This document shows positions 27,108 to 35,078 of a DNA stretch of 64,000 nt, one piece after another. The first letter of the stretch is position 1. The number at the start of each line of letters is the position of its first letter. Under the pieces are notes generated by a model that had not been told where the DNA came from, did not search any database, and saw only the letters and a list, made by a program, of their open reading frames with translations. Made by a program: the position numbers and the translations under genes. The stretch is from assembly GCA_046329555.1 (NCBI GenBank), contig JAXLUK010000004.1:186001-250000 (forward strand), in the 5' to 3' direction. Source of the DNA: UBA1941 sp046329555 (GTDB taxonomy: Bacteria; Bacteroidota; Bacteroidia; Chitinophagales; LD1).

Positions 27108-28328
27108 CTATTTCCAGGCTTTGATGATTAGCGAGGAATTCGTTCCACCGAATCCAAATGAATTCGACAAAAATACATCAATTTTTTTGGTTTGCGCCTT
27201 AGTGGCAATATTAAGCTTGGCGGAATATTCGTCGGGATGTTCGAAGTTGATATTGGGAGCCACAAAGCCATGCTGAGCCATTAACATGGAATAAACCACT
27301 TCACTGGCTCCCGCCATCCAACATTCATGACCTGTCATACTTTTTGTACTGCTAACCAGCGGCTTGTACGCGCCAAAAACAGCATTAATCGCCTGTGCCT
27401 CACTGGCATCGCCTTGTGGCGTAGACGTGGCATGCGCGTTGATATAATCAATTACATCTGCCTTCATATCCGCATCCGATAAGGCCAGCATCAGGGAACG
27501 AACGGGGCCATCAACCGTAGGATTTGAAATATGCCCGCCGTTCGATGAAAAACCATAGCCCACTACTTCTGCCAAAATTTTTGCGCCGCGCTTCTGAGCC
27601 GATTCCAGTGATTCCATATAAATGGTTGCCGCACCACCACTCGGTATTAAACCATCGCGGTCACGGTCGAACGGTCTTGATGCCTTCGTAGGCTCAGCCT
27701 CATTTACCGAGAATGCCGAAAGGGCATCAAACGTTTGCATACTATAGATATTCGTTTCCTGCGCTCCTCCACATACCATGCGTTGCTGGTAACCATGCTT
27801 GATTAGCATGTACGATAAGCCAATGGAATGGGAACCACTGGCGCATGCCGCACTAATGGTAAAGTTGACCCCTTTCAGTTTAAAGATAGTAGCCAGATTC
27901 ATGTTCACTGTGCTGTTCATGGTCTGAAAAACCGCACCACTTCCTGCAAACATGGTGTTCCGTTTCTCCCGAATAACATCGGTAGATTCAATCACTGCCT
28001 GAGCAGTTGAATCATTTCCGAAAATTATACCTGCCTCATGGTGATCCAAATAATCCTGATCAATACCCGCCATTTTAAGCGCTTCCTGCGTTGACATGTA
28101 CGCAAACTCACCTTGTTCTCCCAGCATCAAACGAGACCGCCGATCCAGCAACGATTTCAGTTCAGGTCGGGATACATACCCCGTAAGCCCTGAGCGATAC
28201 CCAAATTCCTTTCTGGCCTGATCTAAAATAATTCCTGAACGGCCTTCGCGAAGCGATACCGCCACCTCGTCCACGTTTTTGCCGATGCACGACCAAATGC
28301 CAATTCCGGTAATAACAACTCGATTCAT
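27108..28328 (-). CDS. Beta-ketoacyl-ACP synthase, FabF/KS-alpha type
   Basis: A 406-residue condensing enzyme. The Cys-His-His triad is complete: Cys162 (SAACASGSH), His299 (NAHATSTPQGD), His334 (SMTGHECWMAG), with Lys329 in STKS. The region FDRDRDGLIPSGGA departs from the usual FDxxRxGFVxGEGA of FabF, as in secondary-pathway ketosynthases. It elongates an ACP-bound acyl chain. It lies 3 nt after fabG and 27 nt before the ACP gene. Being next to an aromatic ammonia-lyase suggests condensation on an aryl starter; that is inference. Confidence 0.92.
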   Translation of the reverse strand: MNRVVITGIGIWSCIGKNVDEVAVSLREGRSGIILDQARKEFGYRSGLTGYVSRPELKSLLDRRSRLMLGEQGEFAYMSTQEALKMAGIDQDYLDHHEAGIIFGNDSTAQAVIESTDVIREKRNTMFAGSGAVFQTMNSTVNMNLATIFKLKGVNFTISAACASGSHSIGLSYMLIKHGYQQRMVCGGAQETNIYSMQTFDALSAFSVNEAEPTKASRPFDRDRDGLIPSGGAATIYMESLESAQKRGAKILAEVVGYGFSSNGGHISNPTVDGPVRSLMLALSDADMKADVIDYINAHATSTPQGDASEAQAINAVFGAYKPLVSSTKSMTGHECWMAGASEVVYSMLMAQHGFVAPNINFEHPDEYSAKLNIATKAQTKKIDVFLSNSFGFGGTNSSLIIKAWK

Positions 28329-28331
28329 ATC

Positions 28332-29060
28332 CTAAGTGTGTAATCCTCCGTTTACATGAATTACTTCGCCCGTAATATAACTGGCTTCCCTAGATGCCAG
28401 AAAACCAACCACGGCCGCAACTTCCTCTGGCTCGCCAAAACGCTGCACCGGAATAATATTGCGATATGGTGTGGGGTCTATCTCGGCAGTCATTTCTGTT
28501 TTAATGAAACCCGGAGCAACACAATTGACCGTAATTCCGCGCCGTCCAATTTCCTGCGCTAACGCCTTGGAAGCGCCAATCACCCCTGCTTTGGAAGCCG
28601 AGTAATTCGTTTGCCCCGGAAGTCCTTTCACGCCCGATAAGGAAACGATATTGATGATTCTGCCCCAACGTTTGAAAAGCATCAAGGGAAGAATCAGTTT
28701 GTTGATGTAGAAGAAAGAATCCAGATTCGTTTGTAACACCTGTGTCCATTCTGCATCGGGCATCATCATCAGCAAATTATCCTTTCTGATTCCAGCGTTA
28801 TTCACCAAAACTTCAATAGGCTTTTCTTTATTCGCTTCAATCCAACCACCTAGTTCCTTTTCAATAGATTCCCGCGAAGAGACATCAAATGGCAACAGTT
28901 CGCCATCACTTCCCGAAGCGCGTACGGCCTCCAAAGTTTTTGTTGCTTCTTCCTTATTTCGTTGGAAATTGATGATTACAAAATAGCCTTGCCGGGCCAA
29001 TTGCACACACACCGCTCGGCCAATGCCGCGCGACCCTCCAGTTACCAATGCATACTTCAT
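28332..29060 (-). CDS. 3-oxoacyl-ACP reductase (FabG-like SDR)
   Basis: A 242-residue short-chain dehydrogenase that would reduce the beta-keto group formed by the neighbouring synthase with NADPH. Cofactor loop VTGGSRGIGRAV, NNAGI, catalytic Ser in VSLSGVKG and the YxxxK motif NYSASKAG are all present; the C-terminal SYITGEVIHVNGGLHT is typical of FabG. I chose the ATG at 29060, which makes a 4-nt ATGA overlap with the ammonia-lyase gene; another ATG lies at 29069. Second gene of the operon. Confidence 0.9.
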   Translation of the reverse strand: MKYALVTGGSRGIGRAVCVQLARQGYFVIINFQRNKEEATKTLEAVRASGSDGELLPFDVSSRESIEKELGGWIEANKEKPIEVLVNNAGIRKDNLLMMMPDAEWTQVLQTNLDSFFYINKLILPLMLFKRWGRIINIVSLSGVKGLPGQTNYSASKAGVIGASKALAQEIGRRGITVNCVAPGFIKTEMTAEIDPTPYRNIIPVQRFGEPEEVAAVVGFLASREASYITGEVIHVNGGLHT

Positions 29061-30583
29061 ATCTCCCAAGTTTTTAGTGCGGTGGTGATAGCGCGCAAAT
29101 CTTCAAATTTTGGTTCATCAGCAGTAATCTTTTTTGAACAACTTCTTACTAGCTGATACAATTGCTTTGGCGCAGGCGATAATTGCTCCTGCAGTTCCAA
29201 ATAATCGGTGGCTTCGGCAATGGAAAGGGCATGTACAGCCAACACTTCAAAAGTATTGTTGATCACGCGCGCGCACATCAAAGCTGCATTGCTACCCATA
29301 CTGACTATATCCTGGTTATCGTTATTGCTCGGAATACTTTGAATGTATACCGGATGCGATAGCGCTTTATTCTCTGCTACAGTAGATGTGGCAGAATATT
29401 GAATACCCTGAATGCCAAAATTCAATCCTATTGTCAACGTGTTAATGAAGGGTGGTAACTTTCCATTCAATTTGTCATTCAACAAATAATTCAACTGACG
29501 GTCGGCCAGCATCGAAAGCTTGGTGATGGCAATTTTAAGCTTGTCCATTTCCAGTCCTATGTAATCACCATGAAAATTTCCACCGTGATAGATATTCTTT
29601 TTGTGGTGATCCACCACCGGATTATCACTTACAGATTGTAACTCATCTAAAACCACGCGCTCAGCATGCGCAATGGTATCGAAAACCGGCCCTAAAATCT
29701 GCGGCATGCAGCGCAGCGAGTAGTACTCCTGCACCTTGTCCTTGAAATGGGTTTCGTTCGTTTCTTTATAAAGGTGTTCATGGCGACTGCGCATCAGCTT
29801 GCTGCCCTTAACCATCTCGCGCATCTGTCTTGCAATTTCGCGCTGTCCGGCATGCCGCTTCACCACGTTTAACTCTTCAGAAATATGATCGTCGTATGCC
29901 TCAAACAATTCGTTAATGGTAACCGACAATAGCGTACTAAGGTGCAATAACTTACGGGCAGCTATCAGATTCAGCAAGCCTATGCCCGTCATACACGACG
30001 TACCATTCATCATCGCCAGACCCTCTCGCAGGCGAATAGCAAATGGGGTAATACCCTCCTGCTCAAAAGCCAACTTGGCCGGTGTAATTTTCCCTTTATA
30101 GAAAACTTCGCCCTCGCCTACTACAGCCAGCGCCAGATGCGCCAATTGCACCAAATCGCCGCTGGCTCCAACACCGCCGTGCTCATAAATTACCGGAATC
30201 AGGTTGCGGTTCAGCATTTCCGCCAACAATACCAGTAAATCTGGATGCACGCCGCTGCGGCATTGCGCAAACGTAGATAAGCGATCCAGCAACATGGCCT
30301 TGCAGTAACCAATTGCTATGGGTTGGCCATTCCCTGAAGCATGACTGCGAATCAGATTGTATTGCAGCGAAAGTCTTTCAGAATACGGAATCTTGTACTG
30401 AGCCATCGGGCCAAAGCCCGTGTTAATGCCGTAAATGACTTTATCAGACCCTGAAAATTCCTTTAAAAACTTGAAGTTCTCGTTCGCTTCAGGAAGCACA
30501 TCCTGAACCGAAACCGGAGCATTATCATAAACTATAGCTGCCACATCCTGTAACGACAGCGCTTTCTTCCCTATTGCAATCAT
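29057..30583 (-). CDS. Aromatic amino acid ammonia-lyase, probable tyrosine ammonia-lyase (HutH-like)
   Basis: A 508-residue MIO-dependent lyase. The MIO triad is Ala140-Ser141-Gly142 (GVGASGDLVQ), the catalytic Tyr is Tyr51 (YGINTGFGPM), with FKDKVQEYYSLRC, NNDNQDIVSMG and GNFHGDYIGLEMDK also present. The selectivity pair is Ser80-His81, which in classical enzymes points to histidine, but the Flavobacterium johnsoniae tyrosine lyase, as I remember it, has the same pair and is closely similar along the chain. With a ketosynthase, FabG and ACP downstream, making 4-coumarate from tyrosine is likelier than histidine breakdown; no hutU/I/G genes are here. The ATG at 30583 replaces a TTG at 30610. 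Confidence 0.85.
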   Translation of the reverse strand: MIAIGKKALSLQDVAAIVYDNAPVSVQDVLPEANENFKFLKEFSGSDKVIYGINTGFGPMAQYKIPYSERLSLQYNLIRSHASGNGQPIAIGYCKAMLLDRLSTFAQCRSGVHPDLLVLLAEMLNRNLIPVIYEHGGVGASGDLVQLAHLALAVVGEGEVFYKGKITPAKLAFEQEGITPFAIRLREGLAMMNGTSCMTGIGLLNLIAARKLLHLSTLLSVTINELFEAYDDHISEELNVVKRHAGQREIARQMREMVKGSKLMRSRHEHLYKETNETHFKDKVQEYYSLRCMPQILGPVFDTIAHAERVVLDELQSVSDNPVVDHHKKNIYHGGNFHGDYIGLEMDKLKIAITKLSMLADRQLNYLLNDKLNGKLPPFINTLTIGLNFGIQGIQYSATSTVAENKALSHPVYIQSIPSNNDNQDIVSMGSNAALMCARVINNTFEVLAVHALSIAEATDYLELQEQLSPAPKQLYQLVRSCSKKITADEPKFEDLRAITTALKTWEI

Positions 30584-30689
30584 GTACGTTCGTTTTGAGG
30601 AAGCAGGCAAGCCCGCTTCTGGCGTTTTCTTTGGAACAAACCGCAGCGCTTAAGCGCTTGCGGTGGTGAGGTTTCCAATGAATTAGCCG

Positions 30690-30721
30690 CGAATATAAGG
30701 ATTGTTGCATACCACAGGCAA
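30690..30721 (-). promoter_or_regulatory. Promoter of the ammonia-lyase operon
   Basis: On the minus strand a TTG (30719-30721) is followed after 21 nt by TATATTCG (30690-30697), a good -33/-7 pair. Predicted leader about 100 nt. It is divergent from the ALDH promoter. Confidence 0.55.
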
Positions 30722-30732
30722 CAACAAATTTG

Positions 30733-30740
30733 TACTTTCG
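30733..30740 (+). promoter_or_regulatory. -7 box TACTTTCG of the aldehyde dehydrogenase gene
   Basis: Ends 5 nt before the ATG at 30746, predicting a leaderless mRNA; the -33 element is not at the usual distance. Confidence 0.4.
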
Positions 30741-30745
30741 CGCCC

Positions 30746-32275
30746 ATGATAAAACGCGTTTTAAAAGAATTAGGCATAAAGGAAGAAAATCCGGGATGGA
30801 GCAGCGGCTCAAAATGGGCCAATGGTAAAGGCGATTGGATTCATTCTTACTCACCGGTTGACGGACAAAAAATAGGCAGCGTAAAAGCCATTAATGAAAA
30901 GCAATACCACGAGGCGGTAGAAGTGGCATTGCGCGCATTTGAAAGCTGGCGTCTGGTTCCGGCACCGAAGCGCGGAGAAATTGTTCGTCAGATTGGCGAA
31001 TCGCTTCGGCACTACAAACAGCCCTTAGGGCAATTGGTGAGCTATGAGATGGGCAAAAGCCTGCAAGAAGGATTAGGTGAAGTTCAGGAAATGATTGATA
31101 TCTGCGATTTTGCGGTGGGTCTGTCGCGCCAGCTTCATGGCCTCACTATGCATAGCGAACGCCCCATGCACCGGATGTACGAACAATGGCATCCCATAGG
31201 CGCCGTAGGCATCATCAGCGCTTTCAATTTCCCGGTTGCGGTATGGAGCTGGAATGCCATGCTGGCGTGGGTTTGCGGCGATGTGTGCATCTGGAAACCA
31301 TCAGAAAAAGTGCCTTTGTGCGCCGTAGCCTGCCAGAAAATCGTGGCCGACGTTTTCAAGAAAAATCATCTTCCCGAAGGTTTATCCTGCTTAGTAACCG
31401 GTGACTATAAAATAGGTGAATTACTGGCCGCCGATAAAAATGTGCCACTGGTTTCTGCCACTGGCTCAACACGCATGGGTAAGCGCGTGGGCGAAGTGGT
31501 AGGCGGTCGTTTGGGAAGAAGTTTGCTGGAATTGGGCGGCAATAATGCCATTATCATTACACCCGAAGCTGATTTGGAATCATCATTGGTGGCAGCCGTT
31601 TTCGGCGCTGTAGGTACTTGCGGTCAGCGCTGCACCACCACACGCAGGTTAATCATTCATGAAAGCAGATACGAAGAGGTGAAGAAGAAATTAGCCAAGG
31701 CGTATGCGCAATTACGGATTGGCGATCCTTTGAATGAAAAGAATCATGTGGGCCCGCTTATCGATAAAGGCGCAGTGGAGCAATACCTTGGTGCCATTGA
31801 ACAAGCCAAACATCAGGGCGGAAAAGTTTTTGTAGAAGGCGGCGTTCTGAAAGGAAAAGGATATAGCAGCGGCTGTTACGTAAAACCGTGCATTATCGAA
31901 GCGCGAAACGATATGGAAATTGTACAGCACGAAACCTTTGCGCCAATTCTGTATTTAATGAAGTACAAGCACCTGAACGACGCCATCGCCATGCAAAATG
32001 GCGTAGCGCAAGGTTTGTCTTCTGCTATCATGACTACCAATATGCGCGAAGCCGAGTTATTCCTTTCCGCAGCCGGCAGCGATTGCGGTATTGCCAACGT
32101 GAACATCGGCACCAGCGGCGCTGAAATTGGCGGTGCTTTTGGCGGTGAAAAAGAAACCGGTGGCGGTCGCGAAAGCGGCAGCGATTCGTGGAAAGCCTAC
32201 ATGCGTCGCCAAACGAATACTATCAATTACGGAACGGCCGTTCCCCTGGCACAGGGCATCAAATTCGAACTATAA
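30746..32275 (+). CDS. Aldehyde dehydrogenase, ALDH7 (antiquitin-like) type
   Basis: A 509-residue NAD-dependent dehydrogenase. Catalytic Cys296 lies in GQRCTTTRRL and the general base Glu262 in LLELGGNNA; SATGSTRMGKRVG is the cofactor loop. The GQRCTT-x-RRL-x-IHE pattern and the ending GGEKETGGGRESGSDSWKAYM are those of ALDH7A1, which oxidises alpha-aminoadipic semialdehyde in lysine breakdown. This substrate is a family-based inference. It has a single-gene transcript closed by a strong terminator. Confidence 0.93.
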   Translation: MIKRVLKELGIKEENPGWSSGSKWANGKGDWIHSYSPVDGQKIGSVKAINEKQYHEAVEVALRAFESWRLVPAPKRGEIVRQIGESLRHYKQPLGQLVSYEMGKSLQEGLGEVQEMIDICDFAVGLSRQLHGLTMHSERPMHRMYEQWHPIGAVGIISAFNFPVAVWSWNAMLAWVCGDVCIWKPSEKVPLCAVACQKIVADVFKKNHLPEGLSCLVTGDYKIGELLAADKNVPLVSATGSTRMGKRVGEVVGGRLGRSLLELGGNNAIIITPEADLESSLVAAVFGAVGTCGQRCTTTRRLIIHESRYEEVKKKLAKAYAQLRIGDPLNEKNHVGPLIDKGAVEQYLGAIEQAKHQGGKVFVEGGVLKGKGYSSGCYVKPCIIEARNDMEIVQHETFAPILYLMKYKHLNDAIAMQNGVAQGLSSAIMTTNMREAELFLSAAGSDCGIANVNIGTSGAEIGGAFGGEKETGGGRESGSDSWKAYMRRQTNTINYGTAVPLAQGIKFEL

Positions 32276-32296
32276 TCACACAGAATAGATGCAGTA

Positions 32297-32323
32297 AAAG
32301 CCGGAAGTTTTTCCGGCTTTTTT
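32297..32323 (+). terminator. Terminator of the ALDH7 gene
   Basis: A perfect 10-bp stem AAAGCCGGAA / TTCCGGCTTT with loop GTTT, then a T-run. Confidence 0.85.
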
Positions 32324-32710
32324 ATTGTATGACGCTTTTAGTAGTATACCTCCTTAGATAACCCTTCACTTCAGTTTCCTTCATAATTGTCACCAGTAGC
32401 TGAACCACTCTTTCACCTATATCGTTTCAACGTGAACAACGCCGGTTTCATCAAGCTAACCGGTAAGGGGCGCATCAATCCCGCTTCGCCCGCTGCCCTC
32501 AGTAACCCAATCCTTTCCGTTCAATGAAGTAATCCGAAAGCCGTAAAACTTCCCGGGTTGACCATTAAATGGCTTCTTCCTGAAATAGTTGTTTTCTTGA
32601 TTCCACAGACCGGGGCTTTATGCCCGAACCCTCAATATAGCTTGATTGCTGCGACGCTGTTAACCTCATCCTGCCCTCTCATCGCAAGTCTTACATAAGC
32701 GCCATAAAAC
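32324..32710. other. 387-nt region without an intact gene
   Basis: No open gene. On the minus strand a protein-like but interrupted frame is seen at 32417-32617 (listed separately). The rest shows nothing recognisable. Confidence 0.5.
32417..32617 (-). pseudogene. Possible decayed coding fragment
   Basis: The minus-strand frame beginning after a TAA at 32618-32620 reads 53 codons (with LWNQENNYFRKKPFNG and FYGFRITSLNGKDWV) to a TAG at 32456-32458, then continues in the same frame with LDETGVVHVETI to a second TAG. Its residue composition looks like real protein, but it has no start codon and two stops. I do not recognise the family. Confidence 0.3.
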
Positions 32711-32742
32711 AAAAAACCGCTGAAGTTTTTACTTCCAGCGGT
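32711..32742 (-). terminator. Terminator of tRNA-Lys
   Basis: CCGCT-GAAGT paired with ACTTC-AGCGG (one bulged base), followed on the minus strand by six T. Confidence 0.8.
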
Positions 32743-32749
32743 TTCTTCG

Positions 32750-32822
32750 TGATTCTGTCGGGATTCGAACCCGAGACCCATACATTAAAAGTGTATTGCT
32801 CTACCAGCTGAGCTACAGAATC
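32750..32822 (-). tRNA. tRNA-Lys(UUU)
   Basis: A complete cloverleaf on the minus strand: acceptor GATTCTG/CAGAATC perfectly paired, D arm AGCTCAGCTGGTAGAGC, anticodon stem ATACA/TGTAT with loop CTTTTAA (anticodon TTT), T arm TCGGGTTCGAATCCCGA, discriminator A. The CCA end is not encoded. A terminator lies 8 nt downstream. Confidence 0.97.
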
Positions 32823-32888
32823 TCCCGGCTTTTTTGCAAAAGCGAGCGCAAATATAGTATTATGAAATTCAATTACAAGCCTCGGGAA

Positions 32889-33413
32889 TTATTTTTTCTC
32901 AAAAAGTACGCCCGTGGCTTCAAACGTCAACTCAATCTTCGGGGTCGTTATCTTTTCAATTTCAGCCTTTGGCTTGCCGGCATCCAGCGCATAATGCTGC
33001 AACATCTCCACCGATGTGGTATCGTAACGGGCCGTGCCCTCCGCAAAAACCGTTTGCCCTTCGCAATTGCGCGGCACAAAAAAAGCGTAATCTTTAAACC
33101 GAACACGTACTGATTCACCATGCGAATTATCAATGCCCATCCAGCATCCTTTAGCCTTGCAAACACCCGTTACCACACCGGTCACCTTAACATTCGGCAT
33201 TTCGCCTACCTGCTTCTCTTTCATCATTTTTTCTACCTCGGCCAACGTCACTGCTTTATCCTTGGTAATCACCGCACCATAACCACCGGCACTATTGGGC
33301 TTCGATAGCGATGCAAAATTCTTCTCTTTCTCTGGGTCGCAATGCGCCCCTTTCTTCTGCCCCCAAACTAATACTGACGACAACATCACCGCCAGCAACA
33401 ACATATTTTTCAT
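32889..33413 (-). CDS. DUF4920-type secreted protein
   Basis: A 174-residue exported protein (signal peptide MKNMLLLAVMLSSVLVWGQ). Residues about 70-150 match the DUF4920 pattern, an OB-like beta domain with VVTGVCKAKGCWMGID and VRFKDYAFFVPRNCEG. The CKAKGCW pair and another Cys in GAHCDP could bind metal or form a disulfide. Function is unknown for the family. Single gene, between tRNA-Lys and a divergent hypothetical gene. Confidence 0.8.
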   Translation of the reverse strand: MKNMLLLAVMLSSVLVWGQKKGAHCDPEKEKNFASLSKPNSAGGYGAVITKDKAVTLAEVEKMMKEKQVGEMPNVKVTGVVTGVCKAKGCWMGIDNSHGESVRVRFKDYAFFVPRNCEGQTVFAEGTARYDTTSVEMLQHYALDAGKPKAEIEKITTPKIELTFEATGVLFEKK

Positions 33414-33451
33414 AGCTTTATTTTATCTCGCAAAAATAAGATTGTTTTACT

Positions 33452-34219
33452 TTGATGAAACCTCGGCACCACTTCATGCGTCCAATAATCGTAAGCCTCA
33501 CCTTGTTGCTATGTCAACAAATCGCTTTTGCGCAACATATCAAAGTATATGGCCATGCCGCCGTTGGTAAAGAACCGGTCACCTCGGTGCTCATTTGTTT
33601 GTTCGAAAATGGGAAACTTTCCAAGCAAACCCATTCTTTTGAAGATGGTTCCTTTTTTATCAGAATGGACGAAAAGAAAGACTACATCCTGCTGTTCTAC
33701 AAAAAAGGATTTCGGGTGGCCGGCCAAAAAATTGTCAACCGGATGACCGAAGAAGGAATGAATCTCCCCGTTTATCTGGCCTTAGAACCATCCACGCTCC
33801 CACCTGATTCTGAACTACTCTCCTCGTCGCTGCTCAAACAGCTCAAACCTGAAATCACCGCCTCCTTTCTGGAAGCCATTCTAACGAACGAACATAAATC
33901 CGATAGCTCAACGGTTTCTGAGTTAATCAAGGCCGCCATCGACGAAGATGAGCGTTTTAAAAACTATAAATCAGAACAAACCAAGGCGCAACGAAATGGC
34001 GAAGAAGTAACAATCACTCAGGTAGAAATTGGTCCTGACCGATATGAAAAATTAGAAAACAGCCGGCACGCTATTCAATATTTCAAGAACGATAAACCCA
34101 TTACTTCCACTACTTATAATTTTGAAACAACGCGCCGTCTGGAAGGAGTTCTAAAGAAATTCAGAAAAACCAAGGCGTTTAAAAAGTATAAGCCCATGGA
34201 ACATGTGAAACACAGTTGA
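33452..34219 (+). CDS. Secreted hypothetical protein with a carboxypeptidase-regulatory-like N-terminal region
   Basis: A 255-residue protein with a signal peptide ending near FAQH (MMKPRHHFMRPIIVSLTLLL start; the ATG at 33476 is an alternative). Residues 28-110 read like a beta sandwich of the CarboxypepD_reg type (VYGHAAVGKEPVTSVLICLF, SFEDGSFFIRMDEKKDYIL). The rest is charged and helical, ending in a Lys-rich tail. No catalytic motif is evident. No neighbour suggests a role. Confidence 0.65.
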   Translation: MMKPRHHFMRPIIVSLTLLLCQQIAFAQHIKVYGHAAVGKEPVTSVLICLFENGKLSKQTHSFEDGSFFIRMDEKKDYILLFYKKGFRVAGQKIVNRMTEEGMNLPVYLALEPSTLPPDSELLSSSLLKQLKPEITASFLEAILTNEHKSDSSTVSELIKAAIDEDERFKNYKSEQTKAQRNGEEVTITQVEIGPDRYEKLENSRHAIQYFKNDKPITSTTYNFETTRRLEGVLKKFRKTKAFKKYKPMEHVKHS

Positions 34220-34264
34220 AGGATTGAACAAAATGGCGTATTTACGCGCCTTAAATCATCAAAC

Positions 34265-34738
34265 ATGGCACTGGCTAAAGGAACTATCGCACCTAACTTC
34301 ACCTTGTTCAATACCGATAAAAAACAAGTTTCACTTGCCGATTTCAAAGGAAAACACGCAGTAATCATTCACTTTTTTCCGGCGGCGTTTACCGGTGTTT
34401 GCACCGAGCAATTGTGCCACATGCGCGATAACCTTAGCATCTACACCGGCCTGAATTGTGTGGTACTGGGCGTTTCCGTGGATATGGTGTTTTCTCTGGC
34501 CGTTTTCCGCGAACAGCAACAGTACAATTTCGATCTGCTTTCTGATTTCAATAAAGAGATGATTCAGGCATACGATGTGTACCTGCAGGATTTCGCTTTT
34601 GGCATGAAGGGCGTGGCTAAACGCGCCGCTTACGTGATTGATAAAGAAGGCGTGATTGTATACAGCGAAGAAACCGCAAATCCCGGCGTGTTGCCAGATT
34701 TCGCCGCTATCAAGGCTGCGGCAGAAATCTTGAAGTAA
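34265..34738 (+). CDS. Peroxiredoxin, PrxQ/Bcp-like
   Basis: A 157-residue thiol peroxidase that reduces hydroperoxides in the cytoplasm. The active site FPAAFTGVCTEQLC has peroxidatic Cys46 in the PxxxTxxC context and a second Cys five residues later (Cys51), the spacing of atypical two-Cys PrxQ/Bcp enzymes. LGVSVDMVFSLAVFREQQ and GVAKRAAYVIDKEG match the redoxin fold. Short upstream gap of 45 nt; single gene. Confidence 0.92.
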   Translation: MALAKGTIAPNFTLFNTDKKQVSLADFKGKHAVIIHFFPAAFTGVCTEQLCHMRDNLSIYTGLNCVVLGVSVDMVFSLAVFREQQQYNFDLLSDFNKEMIQAYDVYLQDFAFGMKGVAKRAAYVIDKEGVIVYSEETANPGVLPDFAAIKAAAEILK

Positions 34739-35078
34739 ATCACTGCGTTGATTTGGAATAGCTAGTCTGCTGACGGTTCATCATTGTTTTTGGGCGTTCC
34801 CCCTCGCGCCGCTAAGCAGGTGAGCATAATTTGTTTCCATTGCGCTCCTCGCGGCGCTCGGGGTCGCGTGCTTTCGGGCTACGCCCGCTTGTGGCGGGCT
34901 TCGGTGCTCACCGCCCATGGCGGTTTCGCACGGCCTCCGCTCCGCTTCGGCCCCCTGGCGCCCGCTAACGCAGCCGGGGAAAAGTAAAATTGTAGTGAAC
35001 CTTCCGCCTTACCTGAAATACCCTATTATCGAAACCGCTTTCTGCAAGGATACCTGCCGTGCTCATAAAAACGATCGG
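34739..35078. other. 340-nt gap containing a GC-rich structured element
   Basis: No gene supported. Positions 34790-34982 are a GC-rich hairpin-dense element (listed separately). The remainder up to the stop at 35079 shows nothing recognisable. Confidence 0.6.
34790..34982. repeat. GC-rich multi-hairpin intergenic element
   Basis: Base composition is clearly richer in G and C than the flanks. It contains consecutive hairpins: CGGGC/GCCCG (34875-34887), CCCGC/GCGGG (34884-34898, sharing bases with the first) and ACCGCC/GGCGGT (34910-34924), plus GGCC ends around 34932-34952. From memory, similar blocks (a core near GCTTTCGGGCTACGCC) recur between genes in Bacteroidota genomes. Only one copy is in this window. 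Any ORF through it is an artefact. Confidence 0.5.

Noticed and set aside
29057..30583. Histidine utilisation hutH
   Set aside because: No hutU, hutI or hutG nearby; operon partners are FabG, KS and ACP. Kept as an alternative only.
34784..34987. 67-codon ORF through the GC-rich element
   Set aside because: Product of GC-rich hairpins; rich in Arg, Ala and Gly with no domain.
32750..35078. Genomic island inserted at tRNA-Lys
   Set aside because: No integrase, no repeated 3' tRNA end found, flanking genes are ordinary housekeeping-type genes.
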